Shown: positions 22,765-33,104 of the stretch, one piece after another | Numbering within the stretch: position 1 is the stretch's first letter | Layout: each line of letters starts with the position of its first letter | Source of the DNA: Eucommia ulmoides | Taxonomy: Eukaryota > Streptophyta > Magnoliopsida > Garryales > Eucommiaceae | Assembly (NCBI GenBank): GCA_016647705.1 | Contig: CM028326.1 | Span: 47,755,285-47,819,284, forward strand | Direction of reading: 5' to 3' | Length of the DNA stretch: 64,000 bases | Position numbers and translations under genes: made by a program | The notes under the pieces: generated by a model | Told to the model about the DNA's origin: nothing | The model's input: only the letters and a program-made list of their open reading frames with translations | The model's database searches: none

Positions 22765-24251
22765 TAGTTAAGGTCTCATTCAAACGTATTCAAGTTCTCT
22801 GGATGTTCTTTCCAAGAAATTTCTTTGCGCGATATTTTTTCTTTCGTTTGAAATGATTTCTTGCATTTGTAGCTCTGAATATTGCACGTCAGAGTGCGTT
22901 TTCCCTACTCCTAGGGATGCCGGACGATGCCCAGGTGCTCTGAGCTCGCCTTCTTCTTCTATGGCGGTTCAGACACCCTCACCTAAGGGAAGACCCTCCC
23001 TGGCCGACTTGGTGTCCGTGGTCAGTTACCCTGGCGGGATAGGAGATAAGGTTCTTCATAGCCATTCCTGAGGAGGATAATTGTGTAACAAATATAGTGT
23101 TTCTCCGGACGATTCTCTTGGTGTCGTGGCCTATTGTAGTCTGGGACCCGAGATTCTTCACTCTGTTGTTCCCATCCAGAGTGCTCTTTGGGATCTTCTA
23201 TCCAATGTAACTGAGAAGGATTTGGTGAAAGCTTGTAGCCTATTCACCTTCCCGAAAATCGTTGAGACGAGGATCCCTAACATTGACCAGATGGCACATC
23301 AACCACCCTTGGGCTTTATTACGATGTTTATCCACTAGCTAGCTACTAGACTTTGCTTTCCCATTCACCCTTGGGTTCGAGCGGTCTTTAAGGAGTTAGG
23401 TCTGTGTCTATTATAGCTGGATCTGGGTAGCATGAAGATAGTGATAGCGGCCTATATTATCTTTAAGGCAAAGAAAATTGACCCGAGCCTGTAACTTATT
23501 TGTGCTCTTTATTCTAATAAGTCTCTACCGTTGGGTGCTGGGTGGTGCTACGTGTCCTCCAGGTCAGTATTCCTAACATGAATGTCTATGTGCTAAAGTG
23601 GAAACCAATGTACTTTTACCTTGGTAGTAACGATTGGGAGTTCGACTTTGATGAGGAGGATCACTCGATTCTTGTTCAGCGGTACTAGGGATGAATACGT
23701 AAGGAAATCTTGAGGGTGGTTGAGAGAACGTTACTCTAATTACTTGCACTTATTGGGTTCCTGTCTTGTTTTTACAGAGAGTAAAAAACCTGGTAAGAAG
23801 TCGCACACGACACATGAGCTGCGTCCTAAAATCACTGTGCTGAGAAAAGGGATCTTAAGGACACCCTTTAACTAGCTAAATGAGTTACTGAGCTTGACGC
23901 TATACGACATTCACTTCTACCGAGCCCCGTCTCTGCCACCTGTTGAGCTTCCGTCTAGGCCTGAAAATATTAAGAATTATTTTTGACCATCTATTTTTCA
24001 TATTTGATGTTCGATATTCTGAGTCATGATTTCTTGATGGGCATGTACGACGTTTCTTTACTGAGGAAGGTTGTGGCCAAGAAGAAGGCTGGGGCCACTG
24101 AGAGCTCTACTATTGAGTAGGGACAAGCTTCTCAGAGTGGTGCCCCACCTTCCCAGCTTCCAACTCACACAAGGGCGAAGACTAGAGGGTCCGGTGCCAG
24201 CACACAAGGGTCGAATGCCATGCCAATGACTACATAAAAGAGGGGCAAACG

Positions 24252-25454
24252 TGTTGCCGATATTTTAATCGCTTTGAATTACTCGCAAGTGCACAAGGTC
24301 AAGTTTTAATAGTATAGGAAGAGTAGGGTTTTCGTATCCGCAGGGATTAGTTTAAATTGTCGTTAAGTACCACAATTATCGTAACCTAACTTTATCTAGA
24401 CGATCCAATTTTTTGGGTTTTTGTTATAGAAATATAAAACTGAACTAAACTAATTAAACTAAAATATTAAGAATAACATTTATGGGAATCAATTATTTAG
24501 GGATTAACTTCGTTCACTTAAACGTGTTTGATTTAATCTAGTTTACATTAACGGTCACCAATCTATTAGACAATCTAGGTATCTAAAACTCACTCACTAC
24601 CTCTCCTGAGTGTAAAGTGAATGAATTTGCAATTCATGTCAACACCGATATCCCTATCTAGCATTTAAACGATTATATGAGTCTCGCCCCAACCTCACGG
24701 ATTACACACTTTCCAATAATCTCCCAAAACATTAGAACGACGCTTTGTGTTTAAACCCTAGTCCGAATTCAGGGTTACCTCTCCTGAGCGTCAAACCCCG
24801 AATTCTCAAATCAACCAAAATATCATAACAAGCATATAATGGAAGTAAAAAAATGGTAAACACATTCGAATAGAGATGAACAACCGATAACGAAACAACA
24901 ATTTACTCAAACATGTATATTAGTAAACTACATCAATCCCTAAATAATATATGTTTAGCTCATGGCCATAACCATATATTCAACTAAAATAACCTAAAAC
25001 ATATCTCAAAATATCAATGCCAGCTGGTGTTGGGTTGCTGTAGTGATGAGAACCATCGCTGTAGCGATGGGAAGGCAGAAACTTACTGCCGAATCACCAC
25101 TGTAGCGATGGAAAAGTTCGCTGCAGTGATGCTCTAGGTAGTGCCAACACTAGGTTATTCTTTTTGCCGTATCTTTCTCGTCCAAACTCCGATTGAGGTG
25201 ATTCGAAAACCTATGAAAATCTAATATGTAGATCTACAACTACCACGTTTTGATATTTCCAAAGTTGAATTGAATTGTGGTAAAAAAATGCCCTTGAAGT
25301 TACTGCACTTGAAGCGATTTTGCATCTTTTCATCCATTTATTTGTAAACCTATAAAACAACACAAAAACATATTAAACAAACAAAAATACATGAAAACAC
25401 ACAAATATTTGAACCTAAAAATACTTGATTTATTGGTAAATAAACCACTCATCA
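24252..25454 (-). repeat. 3' LTR of G2
   Basis: 1,203 bp. Compared with the 5' LTR it lacks about 220 bp equivalent to 28825-29050. It carries a near-perfect 18-bp dyad CCATCGCT-GT-AGCGATGG at 25053-25070. Confidence 0.85.
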
Positions 25455-27080
25455 AATACCCCCAAACTCAAACGTTTGCTTGTCCTCAAGCAAAAACACA
25501 CAAACAAGAAAATAAACTATCACTACGAATTTAAGAACACAAATACTAAAGACGAAAGACTCAAACGACTTAAAAACAACGACGTGTGAGTTTTGAATTT
25601 CAACTAATCGACCAAATTTTTTTCCCTCAACCGCCCCCAATCATATCGAGTTCAAGAATAAAATCACACCATGTGGTGTTCTAGAATTTCAACATTCAAT
25701 AACACTAAACGCCATTCTAGATCATTTTCAAGTGTGTGTGCGAAAACTCAATTATACAACCATCCAAAGACTGGATTGGATTATGTACCAACATAGTTCT
25801 TGACTTAACACCAATAAGGTATAGGATATCCATATGCCAGACTGGGTTCCACTCTCCACTAATGTAGGCTTAGAAATTCAAAAAGATCAAAAGGGTTTAG
25901 TTTGGTTTTTGTCAACTGGTCAAGGGTATATCAGGAATATAAAATCGGTAAACGTTACTAACTCAATGATACATGAGGCACAATGCTTGGTGCTCAATCA
26001 TGCTCGTATCCTCAAAGATCAATTCGAAACAACCCTGAACTAATATTTTAAAACGTTGTACTCTCTTATCAAAAGAAATAAAAATAGAACTATATTTACA
26101 TTTTTTTTAACGACACCCCCAAACTTATTTGATTTTTACAATTTCACGGGTGTGGAAATACAATAGAAAAATGACAAGTGAGTACTCGAATACCGAACTA
26201 ATAAAAAATTTGCCCAAAACCCAACCGCTCACTTCAAGTAGCATTTACAAATGTTCACTTGATTATGAGTCAAATTGTGCCTTAGGTTTAGCGACATAGG
26301 TTTGGAAAAAGTTTTATTAGCCAGGGTATTTGTTATGTGTTCAGAATTGAAACGGTTAACAGGCTTCGATAGGGTAACGAGGGGTAAAACATATTACATT
26401 AAAGGCTTCAATGGATTAAGCAATAAAAATGAATGCCTAATCATATCTCCTGAACTACCTCGCCTAGGATTTCGCCTCGAATTTCCCCCAATCAGGTTCT
26501 AGAATCCCTTAAATTATCATGAACTTGACTACTAGATAATTGGCATCAAATTAATTGGATAACTAGTACATTGAGTCTACGTGCTCGTGCAAATTAGGAT
26601 CACAATGACTTTTACCAAAACGAAATGCCAAGCACACAAAACACACATGAATGGGCATTACTCTTTGACCTCGAAAAACAACTAGGGGATAATATCATCA
26701 CCGGGTAATGGCCCAGAAGAACTGCAAAACTCAACACACAAAAACAACAACTATAAACACAAACATACTTATACTAAACTAAACAATCATGCGTTAAAAT
26801 AATGTAGCTTAAACTGCACAACATGTAACAACAATTAAATTTAAACTACATAACTTACAAAAAGTCACTAAACAAGAAAGCATACAAAACATCGCCCCAA
26901 ACTTAAAATAGGCAGTGTCCACGGTGACCCAACATCGAACTCAACAAATAACATGCATTATAGTGATGAAGGGGTTTTCGAACATGTACCTAGGAGGCGA
27001 GACAATCTCGCCTCTGAGTATAGTCGACGGAGATGGATTGATTTATTTGAAATCTTGGGCTGCCTTCTAAGAAGTGCTTG
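25455..27080 (-). other. Non-coding 3' internal region of G2
   Basis: A 1.6-kb stretch between the gag end and the 3' LTR, alignable with 48498-49930 of copy G3 and with 1-490 of G1. Open frames on either strand in it are short and not shared between copies. It seems to be a long untranslated region kept in all copies. Confidence 0.65.
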
Positions 27081-27082
27081 GT

Positions 27083-28083
27083 TTAATGTCCTCGGCTTGA
27101 CACGGAAAAGGACTCATCAAAAAGTGGCTTCTGCCCATCGTATGTGACATACAACACAATATACGGGTCTTGATTCTCAATGCCCTCAAGCTTGGGGAAA
27201 TTTGGCATTGATTGGCACGTACTCCCAACTTGACTCAGATTCGAATTTTGTGCTTGGTTGGCATGAATGAATGGAGTTAGAAGTGGGAAAGGACAAATGA
27301 GCGACATCGGATCCTCATAGATGTGATCGTCTTAGATCAGGGGTGGCATCAAAATTTGGATCTCAAATGGTGAAAAATCACAATTGTCAACATGTGATTC
27401 TTCATCACCAATCCATACTTGGGTTTTCTCCTCATTAGAATAATCATCATTGAATGCACCCAAGTTCTTCCCGCTCGTATCCGATTCCTCTTGGTGGCTT
27501 TTACATATGGATGTGACTTGTGTGTCTCTTAGTGCCACCACTTTTGACTTGGCCTCAATAAAGCAAATAAGCTGACCGATTTGCATCTCAAGAGACTTTA
27601 CTGTTAGATCAATTTTAGTGCAGGTCGTCTCAATATTGTCAAGATGATCCTCATGCTCATTGAGACGGTCATTCGTTTCCCTCCAGAAAGCCTGAGTCTC
27701 CCCCATAAATTCAACAAACATCTCTTCCAGGGTGGGGGAAAACTCCATATGTTGGTCCTGTGTGTCAATCCATAGTGCCAAAATGTTGGAACTATCCCCT
27801 AAGCTTTGGTAGCTTGTTGAATAATTCCAACTCTGACATTCAAACTTTGCCATGTCTTCCAACAACAGATAAGCTTCGTCCGCGGTTAGTTGGTCGAATG
27901 AGGTGGTACCATTTTGTCCGTCCACCCAAGTTCTTGTTATAACTTTGTAACCCATCGAGGAAGTTCAGTAATTGACATTCCCTTGGGAAACCACAATTTG
28001 GGAACTGAATGAGCAACTCCTTGTATCTATCCTAAGCATAATAAAATGGCTCGGAATCCCGTTGAGAAAATTGCAATAGCATT
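27083..28083 (-). pseudogene. Short gag of G2
   Basis: Coding similarity begins next to the LTR (28083) with a frame that reads LLQFSQRDSEPFYYA, homologous to residues 9-24 of the G1 gag. After a stop and a frame change it continues as a 207-codon frame (27955-27332): WVDGQNGTTSF, then DEAYLLLEDMAKF, a coiled coil around EHEDHLDNIE, and an acidic end. A further frame (27307-27083) gives the C-terminal SMPNFPKLEG ... PYIVLYVTYDGQKPLFDE portion, which also exists in G3. No zinc knuckle or protease is seen. Confidence 0.68.
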
Positions 28084-29510
28084 TGTTAGCGATATTTTAA
28101 TCGCTTTAAATTACTAACAAGTGCACGAGGTCAAGTTTTGATAGTATAGAAAGAGTAGGGTTGTTGTATCCACATAGATTGGTTTAAATCGTCGTTAAGT
28201 ACCGCAATTGTCGTAACCTAACTTTATCTAGGCAATCCAACTTTTGGATTTTTGTTATAGATATATAAAACTAAACTAAACTAATTAAACTAAAATATCA
28301 AGAATAACGTTTATGGTAATAAATTATCTAGGGATTAACTTCGTTCACTTAAACGTGTTTGATTTAATCTAGTTTACATTAACGGTCACTAATCTATTCG
28401 ACAATCTAGGTATCTAAAACTCACTCACTACCTCTCCCGACTGTAAAGTGAATGAATATACAATTCGTGTTAACACCGATATCCCTATCTAGCATCTAAA
28501 CGATTACATGAGTCTCGCCCTAACCTCACGGATTGCACACTTTCCAATAATCTCCCAAAACATTAGAACGACGCGTTGTGTTTAAACTCTAGTCCAAATT
28601 CAGGGTTACCTCTCCCGAGTGTCAAACCCTGTATTCTCAAATCAACCAAAATATCATAACAAGCATATAATGGAAGTAAAAAATTGGTAAACACATTCGA
28701 ATAGAGATGAATAACCGATAACGAAACAACGATTTACTCAAACATGTATATTAGTAAACTATATCAATCTCTAAATAATATATGTTTAGCTCATGGCCAT
28801 AACCATATATTTTACTAAAACAAGCTATACATGATGAAACAACCAACAAGAGTTTAGAAATAAAGAGAGAAACAAGGGAGAATAGTCGTTATCTGAAGAA
28901 TGAATGGTTCCACGTCCGTAAAATCTGCTTCGATCTTGTTTCCTCTTCTCCAATTTGGTGTTCCTCTTGTTTGGTATGTTCTTAGAGCTCCAAAATACTC
29001 CCAAAAACATTCTTGGTTGGAGTGGAATGAGTGGGAATGCAAAATATCTCAAAAATATCTAAAAATATCAATGTCAGCTGGTGCTGGGTCGCTACAATGA
29101 TGGGAACCATCATTGCAGTGATGGGAAGGCAGAAGCTTACTACCAGATCACCGTTGCAGCGATGGCATCACTGCAGCGATGGAAAAGTTCGCTGCAGCGA
29201 TGCTCAAGGCAGTGTTGACACCAGGTTCTTCTTTTAGTCGTATCTTTCACGTATGAACTCTAATTGAGATGATTCAAAACCTGTAGAAAGCTAAGATATA
29301 GATATACAACTTCCATGTTTTGAGATTTTCCAAAATCGGGTTGAATCGTGGTAAAACATGGCCTTGAAGTTACTGAACCTGAACCGATTTTGCATATTTT
29401 CACCTATTTATTTATAAACCTATAAAACAACAACTAACAAAAATGAATCAAAACACACAGATATTTGAACTTAAAAATACTTGATTTGTTGGTAAATAAA
29501 CCACTCATCA
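28084..29510 (-). repeat. 5' LTR of G2
   Basis: 1,427 bp. The dyad array (29080-29215) includes CCATCA-TTGCAG-TGATGG (29107-29124), at the position where the sister LTR has CCATCGCT-GT-AGCGATGG. Confidence 0.85.
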
Positions 29511-29780
29511 AAGCGCCTTGCTGGGGAGCCGACTCAACGTGGTACGCAAAAGAGCAAACGTCCTTATAAGCCAGCACTAACCGCTCTTATTCCTCTAGAT
29601 CCTCGTCCTGATTTCTTTAGAGTCGAGAATACCGAGGTGGAGATCAGCACTTGCTTGTTAGATAACCCAGCACTAGTACTAGGGTTTCTGGGCCAGGTGA
29701 CCCATCTGGATGACCTGAAAAATATTGTTAGCACTACCCTTGAGCGGCTTACCTGGGATGTCTACAAAGATCTGACAGGG

Positions 29781-29845
29781 GTGAGTACTTTACTCTTTCT
29801 CAGCACTTAGATTCTTTGCAAACCCTTTTGAGTTTCTCCTGACAG
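29781..29845 (+). other. Probable intron in the antisense ORF
   Basis: GTGAGT at 29781 and a pyrimidine-rich stretch ending ...CTGACAG at 29845 bound 65 bp with two in-frame stops. The coding sense (YKDLTG | AALRYH) continues in frame across it. The size is near the lower limit for plant introns. Confidence 0.5.
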
Positions 29846-30063
29846 GCTGCCCTTCGATATCACTAGCTGGCGGATTAACTATTTTCTAAGGGCGAATTTC
29901 TTACCGAGCTGGACTCCCATGGAGCCTCCCTCAAGAAGAGTGACGAGGTGGAGGCTAGACTCCATGCTGATCTGTCTGCTCTTCGAACAGAGAATCTCAG
30001 ACTCCGTGCTGATCGACAGAATCTCAAGTCACAAATTAATAAGTTTGGGGTCAAGTTAGCTAC

Positions 30064-31887
30064 TGTACGGTGTTGGATTTAATCGCTCGCGTATATGACT
30101 ACTCCCAAATGTACGAGGTCAAAGTTTTAGTATAGTGTGATCATGAAAGATTAGGTTATCGTATCCACAGGGATTGGTGTCGTTACTATCGAGTACCGCA
30201 TTTGTCGTGACCTAACTTTATCTAGGTGGAAAACAAATGTATTTAATTAATTAAACTAATACTAATATAACCTAAATTAACTATACTAATATACTAATAT
30301 GTTTTAGGGTGAAGAATTGCCTAGGGATTAACGTGTTTACAAATATGTGTTCGATCTCGATTGACTTACGTTTACAGTGTTCGACCTATTTGACAATCTT
30401 TGTACGTAAATTTCACCGCCACCTCTCATGAGTGTAAGATAGGGGAATACATAACTTTAAGTCAATGAAGAAGTCCCCTTCAACGTCTTAATGACCCTAG
30501 GTCACGTGAGTCTCGCCCAGCGTCATTGATTGCATACAATCCAACTCTCTCCCGGGTAATTAGATCGTCGCGTTGTATTTACCTTATCGAAAATATCTAT
30601 TCTAAAACTCCCTCGCCACCTCTCCTGACCCCCCCAACGTCTTAACGACCCTAGGTCGCGTGAGTCTTCCCTCATCGTCATTGATTGTCCACAATCCAAT
30701 TCCCTCCCGGGTTATTGAATCATGGCGTTTATTTACCTTAATCCGAATCGGGATTTGTTAAACCCTATATTCTCCATTTATCTAACTAAGCATGATAAAT
30801 AAACAATACGATAAATACAATCAAACTACGAAGAACAATCATAAACGCAACACCGAAATCATCCAAACAAACATATTTATAAATATACCGTTAATCCCTA
30901 CTACAATCCATATTTTAACTCGTGGTCATAATTTTATAAACATATAAATCGAGCTAAACATGCTCAAATGAACCTACAATAAAGAAATAAGGAAAAACAA
31001 TCGAAGAACTTAGCCTCGTCCGAAGATAAACCGCTAAGAACGTCTAACAATCGATTCGCTGTCTTCTCCACTTTGGGATGTGAGCTGAACCTCTAAAACT
31101 CCTAATCCATAGCCTAAATATGGCCTAAGGTGCCCAAATGGCCGGGGGATTCACAAGGAGGGGAGAGGGGATAATATTTATAGCCAAAATATCTCAAAAT
31201 ATCTAATAAATATCAAGACTGTGTCAAGGATTTTTGCCTAGGCGCAGGGTTTTTTGCCTAGGTGGTAGAATTATCGGTTCACTTTCTGCCTCTTTTCCGC
31301 CTAGGCGGTGGAATTATCGCCTAGGCAAAGGAACTGTAGGTTTGCATTTTGTTTTGAATGTAACTTCTTCATCCGAACTCCGATTAAGGTAATTCAAAAA
31401 CCTATAGAAACCTACGAAAAAGATCTACAACTTCTATGTTTTGAGTGTTTCCAAAATAGGATTTAATAATAGTCCAAAATAGTTTTGAAATTACAGCACT
31501 TGTACCGGCTTTGCAGGTTTGGTGACCGCCTAGGCGAAGAAGTAGGCAGTAGACTTGGAAATGTTTCTACTGGGGTTTCTACCTAAGAGGAGGAATTTCT
31601 TGCCTAGGCGGTGGGCTATCAGTAGCCTTTTATCATTCTCTGCATCTTCACTACCTAGGCGGTGGGCTTCCTTCATAATTTTACCTCCTTGCTTGTTTAT
31701 CCACCGTAACTTCGACTCGCCTTCAGTTTGATCTCATCGTTTCGCTCCAGTTTTCTATCTTTTTACCCCACACACCTGATTTAATACAAAAAGATAAAAA
31801 CTAATTAAAACATAATAAAATACTATATAAACGCTCGAAAACCAACTTAATTTGGTTTGAAAATACGTAGGTAGATCACACCTATCA
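30064..31887 (-). repeat. Solo LTR, Athila-like
   Basis: 1,824 bp, plus-strand borders tgtacggtg and cacctatca, flanked by gctac (30059-30063) and gccac (31888-31892), a near-perfect duplication. It is the subfamily of the solo LTR at 54450-56035. Around 30310-30760 a block with the tctcgcccagcgtcattgattg motif occurs twice. Its dyads are CCGCCTAGGCGG (31297-31308) and variants (31205-31330, 31515-31670). Confidence 0.82.
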
Positions 31888-32299
31888 GCCACCTATAAGC
31901 AGCGTGTGAAAGACTAGGAGCAAAAATCTTGGGCCACCATTACTCGAGCCAGAGAGAAGGGTAGGTTAGAGGTAGTGGAACAATAGAGGGTGGATCCCAG
32001 GTATTAGGAGCTTCGGGAAAAGATGGCTAACAACTTCCTGGAAGCTAGGAACGAGGCCACAATGAGGGTTATCCACCACTTGTAACCAGACTTCTCCCTA
32101 TCTATGTAGAGATAGAGTTCTCAGAGTAAGAGAATGGTGCTGAGCACGAAGGTGCCGGGTAAAAAAATGTTAAGGGGGATGGCGCTGATGAGGGCCCCCC
32201 TGAAAAGGGTGAGCTTGGTGTTTCTTCTCCCCTCTCGGACACCCTTCACTTTGAGGGTGGGGATGACTCAGGTCCGGGCTGTCACTTCCTTAGCACTTA

Positions 32300-33104
32300 A
32301 GATTTTGTAGACTTATTCTTTTTATCAGCTTGTAATGGGTGAATGGCGCCCTCTTTTTGTAATGGGTTGATAACCCCCTCTTATACATCTTCCTACTGTA
32401 TGTATATTATTTTTTGTATACTTCTGCGAGTCTGTCCTTTGTTCCATATGTTTTTTCCAAGTCATATTCTTCTCATCATTATTTTTAGAGTTGTAAAATT
32501 TTGAATAGTTTATGAAACCTCTCATTTCCGCTCAGGGCCATGGACCACTAGCCCCCTGCAGTCTGGGATAAGAGTTAATTGTAAGAAAATCGTGTGTGGA
32601 CTTAGGAGTAGGGTTTCTTAGGGTACCTGGTCCTCTCAGTCCACAGGGGCTCAACTCCGTAGTTGGTCCCTCGTGGTCGGTCACTAGTAAGTTCTCCGTA
32701 GTCGGGTTCATTCATGAACGTTTTCAAGTTATCTCAATTTAGTCCATGTAGGAGCACCTTCCCCTTTAGAATGTTAGACTTACAGTTGACTGGTGGGTAT
32801 AGGTACTTAGCTATAGGTCTTCAGACCTGATCAATGCCCCGCCCTTGGAGGATGACATTGGTATTTCCCTGCGTATGGACTATTGATGTCCAGAGAGGGT
32901 CTGGTTATTACACTTGATGCTGAGCGTCGGGATGAAGCTTGTGGAAAGTCCTTCATGATGTTGAGCGTTGGGAGGTAATTTTTGGAGATTAATCCATGAC
33001 TCTAAGCGTCGGGATGTCATTATAGGGAATCACCCGCGACGCTGAGGGTCAAGATACCATTCACTTGGAAGGAGTACAAGGCACATTGCACGAAATACCT
33101 TATT
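32300..33104. other. Spacer between convergent antisense ORF and pol
   Basis: No supported gene. It separates the end of the plus-strand ORF from the end of minus-strand pol. It contains the tandem repeat at 32915-33075. Confidence 0.5.
32915..33075 (+). repeat. Four tandem copies of a ~41-bp repeat
   Basis: Units start near 32915, 32957, 32998 and 33037 with the core gatgctgagcgtcgggatg, decaying to gacgctgagggtcaagat in the last copy. Confidence 0.75.

Larger units (their letters stand above)
24252..29510 (-). mobile_element. Complete Athila-like non-autonomous element G2
   Basis: Two related LTRs (24252-25454 and 28084-29510) enclose a 2.6-kb internal region. The flanks aaacg (24247-24251) and aagcg (29511-29515) are a near-perfect duplication. 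The internal region holds only a short gag, the TTGGGAGGCAACCCA-type box in altered form (about 27056-27077) and a non-coding 3' part ending in a GGGGGT tract beside the 3' LTR (25455-25470). No pol. Unlike G1 there is no primer site: the 5' LTR ends at 28084 and gag coding begins almost at once. It interrupts the antisense ORF. Confidence 0.85.
22853..32300 (+). pseudogene. Gypsy-type 'putative transposase' ORF, antisense to a Tat-like pol and split by two insertions
   Basis: Pieces: 22853-24251, 29516-30063 and 31893 to about 32300. Near 23250-23480 the frame gives RIPNIDQMAHQPPLGF, then LCFPIHPWVRAVFKELGL, then LGSMKIVIAAYIIFKAKKI. These match, from memory, the plant 'transposase (putative) gypsy type' domain (P-GY, LRFPLHPF, QLTPN-W). 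The next segment has KWKPMYFYLGSNDWEFD, corresponding to the WK-RFFFV-G-WEF part of the family. After the Athila-like insertion comes a Pro-rich linker, a probable 65-bp intron (29781-29845), then a coiled coil (EVEARLHADLSALRTENLRL). The last piece has NNFLEARNEATMRV and a Gly/Asp-rich end. Stops and frameshifts occur in all parts. The protein's job is unknown; such ORFs are not true transposases. Confidence 0.62.

Noticed and set aside
22465..22767. ORFs on both strands over the GGCC-rich stretch
   Set aside because: Repeat-driven frames upstream of a plausible promoter; no domain or conservation.
25452..26502. Short ORFs in the G2 3' region (25452-25640, 25834-26043, 26275-26502)
   Set aside because: The aligned part of G3 (48498-49930) does not keep these frames, so they are chance frames in untranslated sequence.
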